Source of the DNA: Lepas anatifera
Taxonomy: Eukaryota > Arthropoda > Thecostraca > Lepadidae
Length of the DNA stretch: 64,000 nucleotides
NCBI GenBank assembly: GCA_034440635.1
Contig: JAOTON010001930.1
Location: 705,321 to 769,320 of the forward strand
Reading direction: 5' to 3'
Within the stretch, counting starts at the first letter, position 1; each line of letters begins with the position of its first letter. Positions 60,745-64,000 of this stretch are shown here, in pieces. The position numbers and the translations under genes are program-made. Under the pieces are notes generated by a model. It worked only from the letters and a program-made list of their open reading frames with translations, had not been told where the DNA came from and ran no database searches.

Positions 60745-62590
60745 TTAACCATCGCCCTACCGGGGGGCATCGATGCTCCCTCCTAAGGTTTTTTTCAGAG
60801 ATACCACAACAAGGACGAGACGCAGCACCGCGGTTGAGGGCTCTATCTCTCACCTCATCATTTTCCCACCATCCCTGAAAATTTTTACCCCAGGTCTTCC
60901 AAGGTCAGGTCACCAGGCGAGGTCCAACCAAGGTCACCTCACTTCAATTTTGGAGCTCTATAAGAGCTACATTTTTTAGTCGATAGATTTGAAAGTTGCT
61001 ACACTCTATGGCCCTTCAGGGTCTACAACGTTTAGTTCCGCGATTTTTTAGATTTCGTGACCTGGGGGTTATGTCACGAGGCGACCTCTCCCATTGGAAA
61101 AGCATGGGGAAAAGCTGTCTTATGATCTAAAAGTCACAACAACGCTTGAAAATGCTCAACCTGCTCAGAAAAGCGTTTTTGGACACCCTTTCACGGATCC
61201 CAGGGGTCATATTTGCCCTTTGACTTTTCGAAGGTCATCCAAGGTCACCAGGGGGTCCAAAACAACATTTTGACAACAACTTTTGACCTAATTAAGCTAG
61301 AGCACTGAAACAAACACCATCGTGTTTGTCTTGTCACTGGCTTTCATTTGATATAGGCGAGGAGTCACTTTCCCAGGCTTTCGTGACCTCAGGTCATATA
61401 AGGTCATGGAGTGACCTCTGGAGGTCAAACCACTGGCGGGAGGTCTTAACACGCGCATTGAAGGGGTCGGGTACCCGCCCCCTTTCGGGTTTTTCGGAGA
61501 CAGCAGTAAAACGGCGGCGCGTAGCACCGCCGTACTCGGCATACCTTTTCCCTCATCATTCTTACAACTTTTGTGAAAATTTTAAGGTTAGGTCATCTAA
61601 GGTCAGGTCACCAGTACAGGTCAAGTGACCTGACCTAAAAAAAGTTTAAGATAGCATAAGTCGGAGCAGTAAGAACTTATCCGGTTGAAACTCATATCAC
61701 ATAATAGGCCTACCGGGTTCTCTAAAATGTATTCCCGTATTTTTGATATCGATGACCTAAGGTCGAGTACGAGGCATGCCCTCTCCATTGGAAGTACATG
61801 GGAAAAATGTTTTTTACTGAATAACTCAGTAATGGATGGTGATAGAGCGTCTATTTTAGCTGCATTAGACTCACCTGGGCTTTGCGGTTCCTAATGATAT
61901 GCATTTTATATAATTTGGCCCTGACCTGACCTCAGGTCAGGTCAAATCCTTGATTTGACCGAGCAAGGTCAAATTAGATATCATTCGATTTGGCTTGCTG
62001 CGGGGATTCATTTGGTTTAAGTCGTTTTGCTCTATCTTTACTTGTTCAGATGTAATGGCCGAAAAACTTAATTTACATGTTATCCCTATGTTGGCATGTT
62101 TGGACCTCTAGTGACCTCAAATGTGACCTAACAAAAAAAGGTTCAAATATTTTCGATGGAAAAGTGGATGGGCTACCCAACGCCGATTACCGTTTTTCGC
62201 TACCTACCGTGGTTCTCGAGATCTTGGGGGTGTGTACCCGCCTCCCCTCGTCAATGCGAAGGTGGCTCAGAAACCACCGTCAATGCGCGTCTTAACGTTC
62301 CACATAGGGGAAAAAGGACTGAAAATTTCGTATCAAATGTACTTTAACAGATCTCAATAGCTCTAATGGCATAGGAGATATGCCCAGTTTCCTTAAGCAT
62401 TGCATATTTGAGCAAAATAGCCTACCGTGACCTTTCTTGACCTCTGGAGGTCAAAACATTGACCTGAGGGCTTAAACATGTATATTAATTCTTACTGAAT
62501 TTACGCGAGCTTTCTAAAGCATTTCGCAGATTGCGCTAACCCCCATACTTAGGGGGGCCGAGGATGCCCCCGGTGGGGCACAAGGGTGAA
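60745..62590 (-). mobile_element. Family B TTAA element, copy 3 (inverted), split by an A element
   Basis: Starts TTAACCATCGCCCTACCGGG. The body is the reverse of B copy 1. It is interrupted at GGCGGGAGGTCTTAA and resumes TTAACGTTCCACATAGGGG, where B copy 1 reads GGTCTTTACGTTCC in this orientation. The right end GGTGGGGCACAAGGGTGAA has lost its TTAA. Confidence 0.8.
61446..62295 (+). mobile_element. Family A TTAA element, copy 6, nested in B copy 3
   Basis: Complete 850-bp copy, TTAACACGCGCATTGAAGGG to GTCAATGCGCGTCTTAA, with TTAA on both sides at a single TTAA-like site of the B element. AGGTCA palindrome at 61922-61944. Confidence 0.85.
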
Positions 62591-63092
62591 GCAATATAAG
62601 AACGGGAGACTAAACTCAGAAGCCAATATCTAAAAGTAACCAGTGAGCAAAAATTAAGGCTAGTGGACACAAACAAAAAACTAAGCAGAACAAACAAAAC
62701 AGGAAAAGAAGGCGAATAACAATATTGTACCGCAAATACATACTAAAAACTAATTGAATTGAAAAATCCTATCAAATTATTTCTTACGATCAATGTATAA
62801 TCGAGCCATACACATAATATCTCGAAATTTAGGTTTGAGAAGTAGCCAGGAAATTGAACCTGACATAGCATGGGCTGTGCGTTTATATCTGTTAAATGAA
62901 CCCACTTTCAAATATCCACTCCAATTTTGGAATTTCAATCTCAAGTAGAAGCGGTATCGGACCTTGACCCTTGGTGCTACGGGAGGCTGGAACATTTTCC
63001 CCTAAGGTTTTTCGATCGCGCAGGCCGGGTACCTAAGGTGTTTCAAACATGACCCGCAAACTGTTTGGTTCCTGCTCATGTCGCTTTGCATA
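62591..63092. other. Spacer, no feature recognised
   Basis: AT-rich sequence between B copy 3 and the last A copy. Confidence 0.4.
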
Positions 63093-63966
63093 TTAACACA
63101 TGCATTGACGAGGGTCGGAAGCCACCTTCGGCTTGACGGAGAGCAGGTGCCCTCCCCTCGATCTCGAGAACCACGCTAGATAGCGGAAAAACAGTAAAAA
63201 GCGTTAGATGGGCCATCCAGTTCTCTATAGAAAACATTGGAACCATTCTTTATCATGTCACATTTACAGGTCCCACCCAGAGGGTCAAGGGATGTCCATA
63301 GGGACAGGGATCAAATTTAGCTGACGGTTTTCCAGTCATTTCATTTGAACTAGTAAGGAAGTATAAATAAACAATCTAAGGCATTATAATCCCACAGCAA
63401 GCCGAATCTAACAGAGACATAATACGACCTTACGACGTCAAATCAGTCCAAATATAGCATTTGACCTGACCTGAGGTCAGGATCCAGGTCAAATTAGGCC
63501 AAAACTCAGATCATTAGAACTGCAAGGATCAAGTACACCTCTTGATGCTAAAATAAATGCTCTAACACTATATACTACAAAGATATTAAGCATAAAACCA
63601 TTTTCCATATATATTTCCAATCAAGAGGTCATGGCTCGTTACCTGACCTTAGGTCATTGATATCGAATATACTTGGAACATATGTTTGCAAAACTCAGTA
63701 GGCCCATTATGTGGTACGATTTTGAATTGAATAGGTTCACCCTGACTTGACTTATGTCATCTTAAACATTTTTCTGAGGTGAGTCACTTGACCTGCACTG
63801 GTGATTTGAACTTATATGACATAACCTTAAATTGTTGTCTTAATTTGTAAAACAGATGAGAGGAAGGGTGTCCCAAGTATGGTAGCTCTTCCCCTTACCT
63901 CCGTTTTTATTTAATCTCCAAAAACCCAAGGCGCTTGGGTAGCGCCCCCATCAATGCGCGTGTTAA
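63093..63966 (-). mobile_element. Family A TTAA element, copy 7 (inverted, old)
   Basis: From TTAACACATGCATTGACGAG to ATCAATGCGCGTGTTAA. The most diverged A copy, with many substitutions, but collinear along its length. Confidence 0.75.
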
Positions 63967-64000
63967 AGGGGAATTCCTTGTGTATTTTTTGTAACTGTAC

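Overview
The window is metazoan nuclear DNA, most likely from a marine invertebrate (an invertebrate deuterostome or a lophotrochozoan; I cannot resolve which). The grounds are GT-AG spliced genes, invertebrate-style actins, LINE remnants, tRNA-derived SINEs and a very high density of short inverted-repeat DNA transposons. No prokaryotic features were seen.

Three protein-coding genes are supported. (1) The last four exons of a sodium-coupled solute transporter of the SLC5A8/SLC5A12 type lie at 4239-6998 on +; upstream exons are not in the window. (2) An actin gene on - runs from a promoter near 22.26 kb to a stop at 8997. It has a 5'-UTR intron, an 8.8 kb first coding intron and a one-base frameshift in its last exon. 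(3) An intact actin gene on + runs from a promoter near 47.35 kb to a stop at 51242. The two actins diverge from each other, share both coding intron positions, the same TATA-to-start-site geometry, a conserved UTR stretch before the ATG and an identical 42-bp 3'-UTR block. Their introns and the roughly 25 kb between them are unrelated and filled with repeats.

Most of the rest is mobile DNA. I distinguish several families of roughly 0.5-1.2 kb non-autonomous elements bounded by TTAA, named here A (seven copies), B (three), D (three), E (five plus a fragment) and F (two plus a related end). A, B, D and E have different ends but related interiors rich in AGGTCA, and each carries a short G-run/C-run palindrome with a family-specific centre just inside its ends. 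A and B are inserted into each other at TTAA sites, so they were active in overlapping periods. Other repeats are short hAT-like elements with 8-bp duplications, SINE-like copies, a decayed CR1/L2-like LINE (54.2-57.2 kb), a 5'-truncated reverse transcriptase element with a target-site duplication inside an F element (38.9-40.7 kb), a dispersed pair with a CRE palindrome (26.9 and 44.6 kb), and a 35-36 bp period minisatellite that resembles a CRISPR array (29.3 kb).

Layout: 0-3 kb repeats; 4.2-7.5 kb transporter 3' end; 8.7-22.3 kb actin gene (-); 22.7-26.3 kb E elements; 26.9-29.6 kb J repeat and minisatellite; 30-34.3 kb A/B/D elements; 36 kb GC-rich island; 38.5-40.9 kb F element with RT insertion; 47.3-51.6 kb actin gene (+); 54.2-57.2 kb LINE; 57.4-64 kb an almost continuous A/B block.
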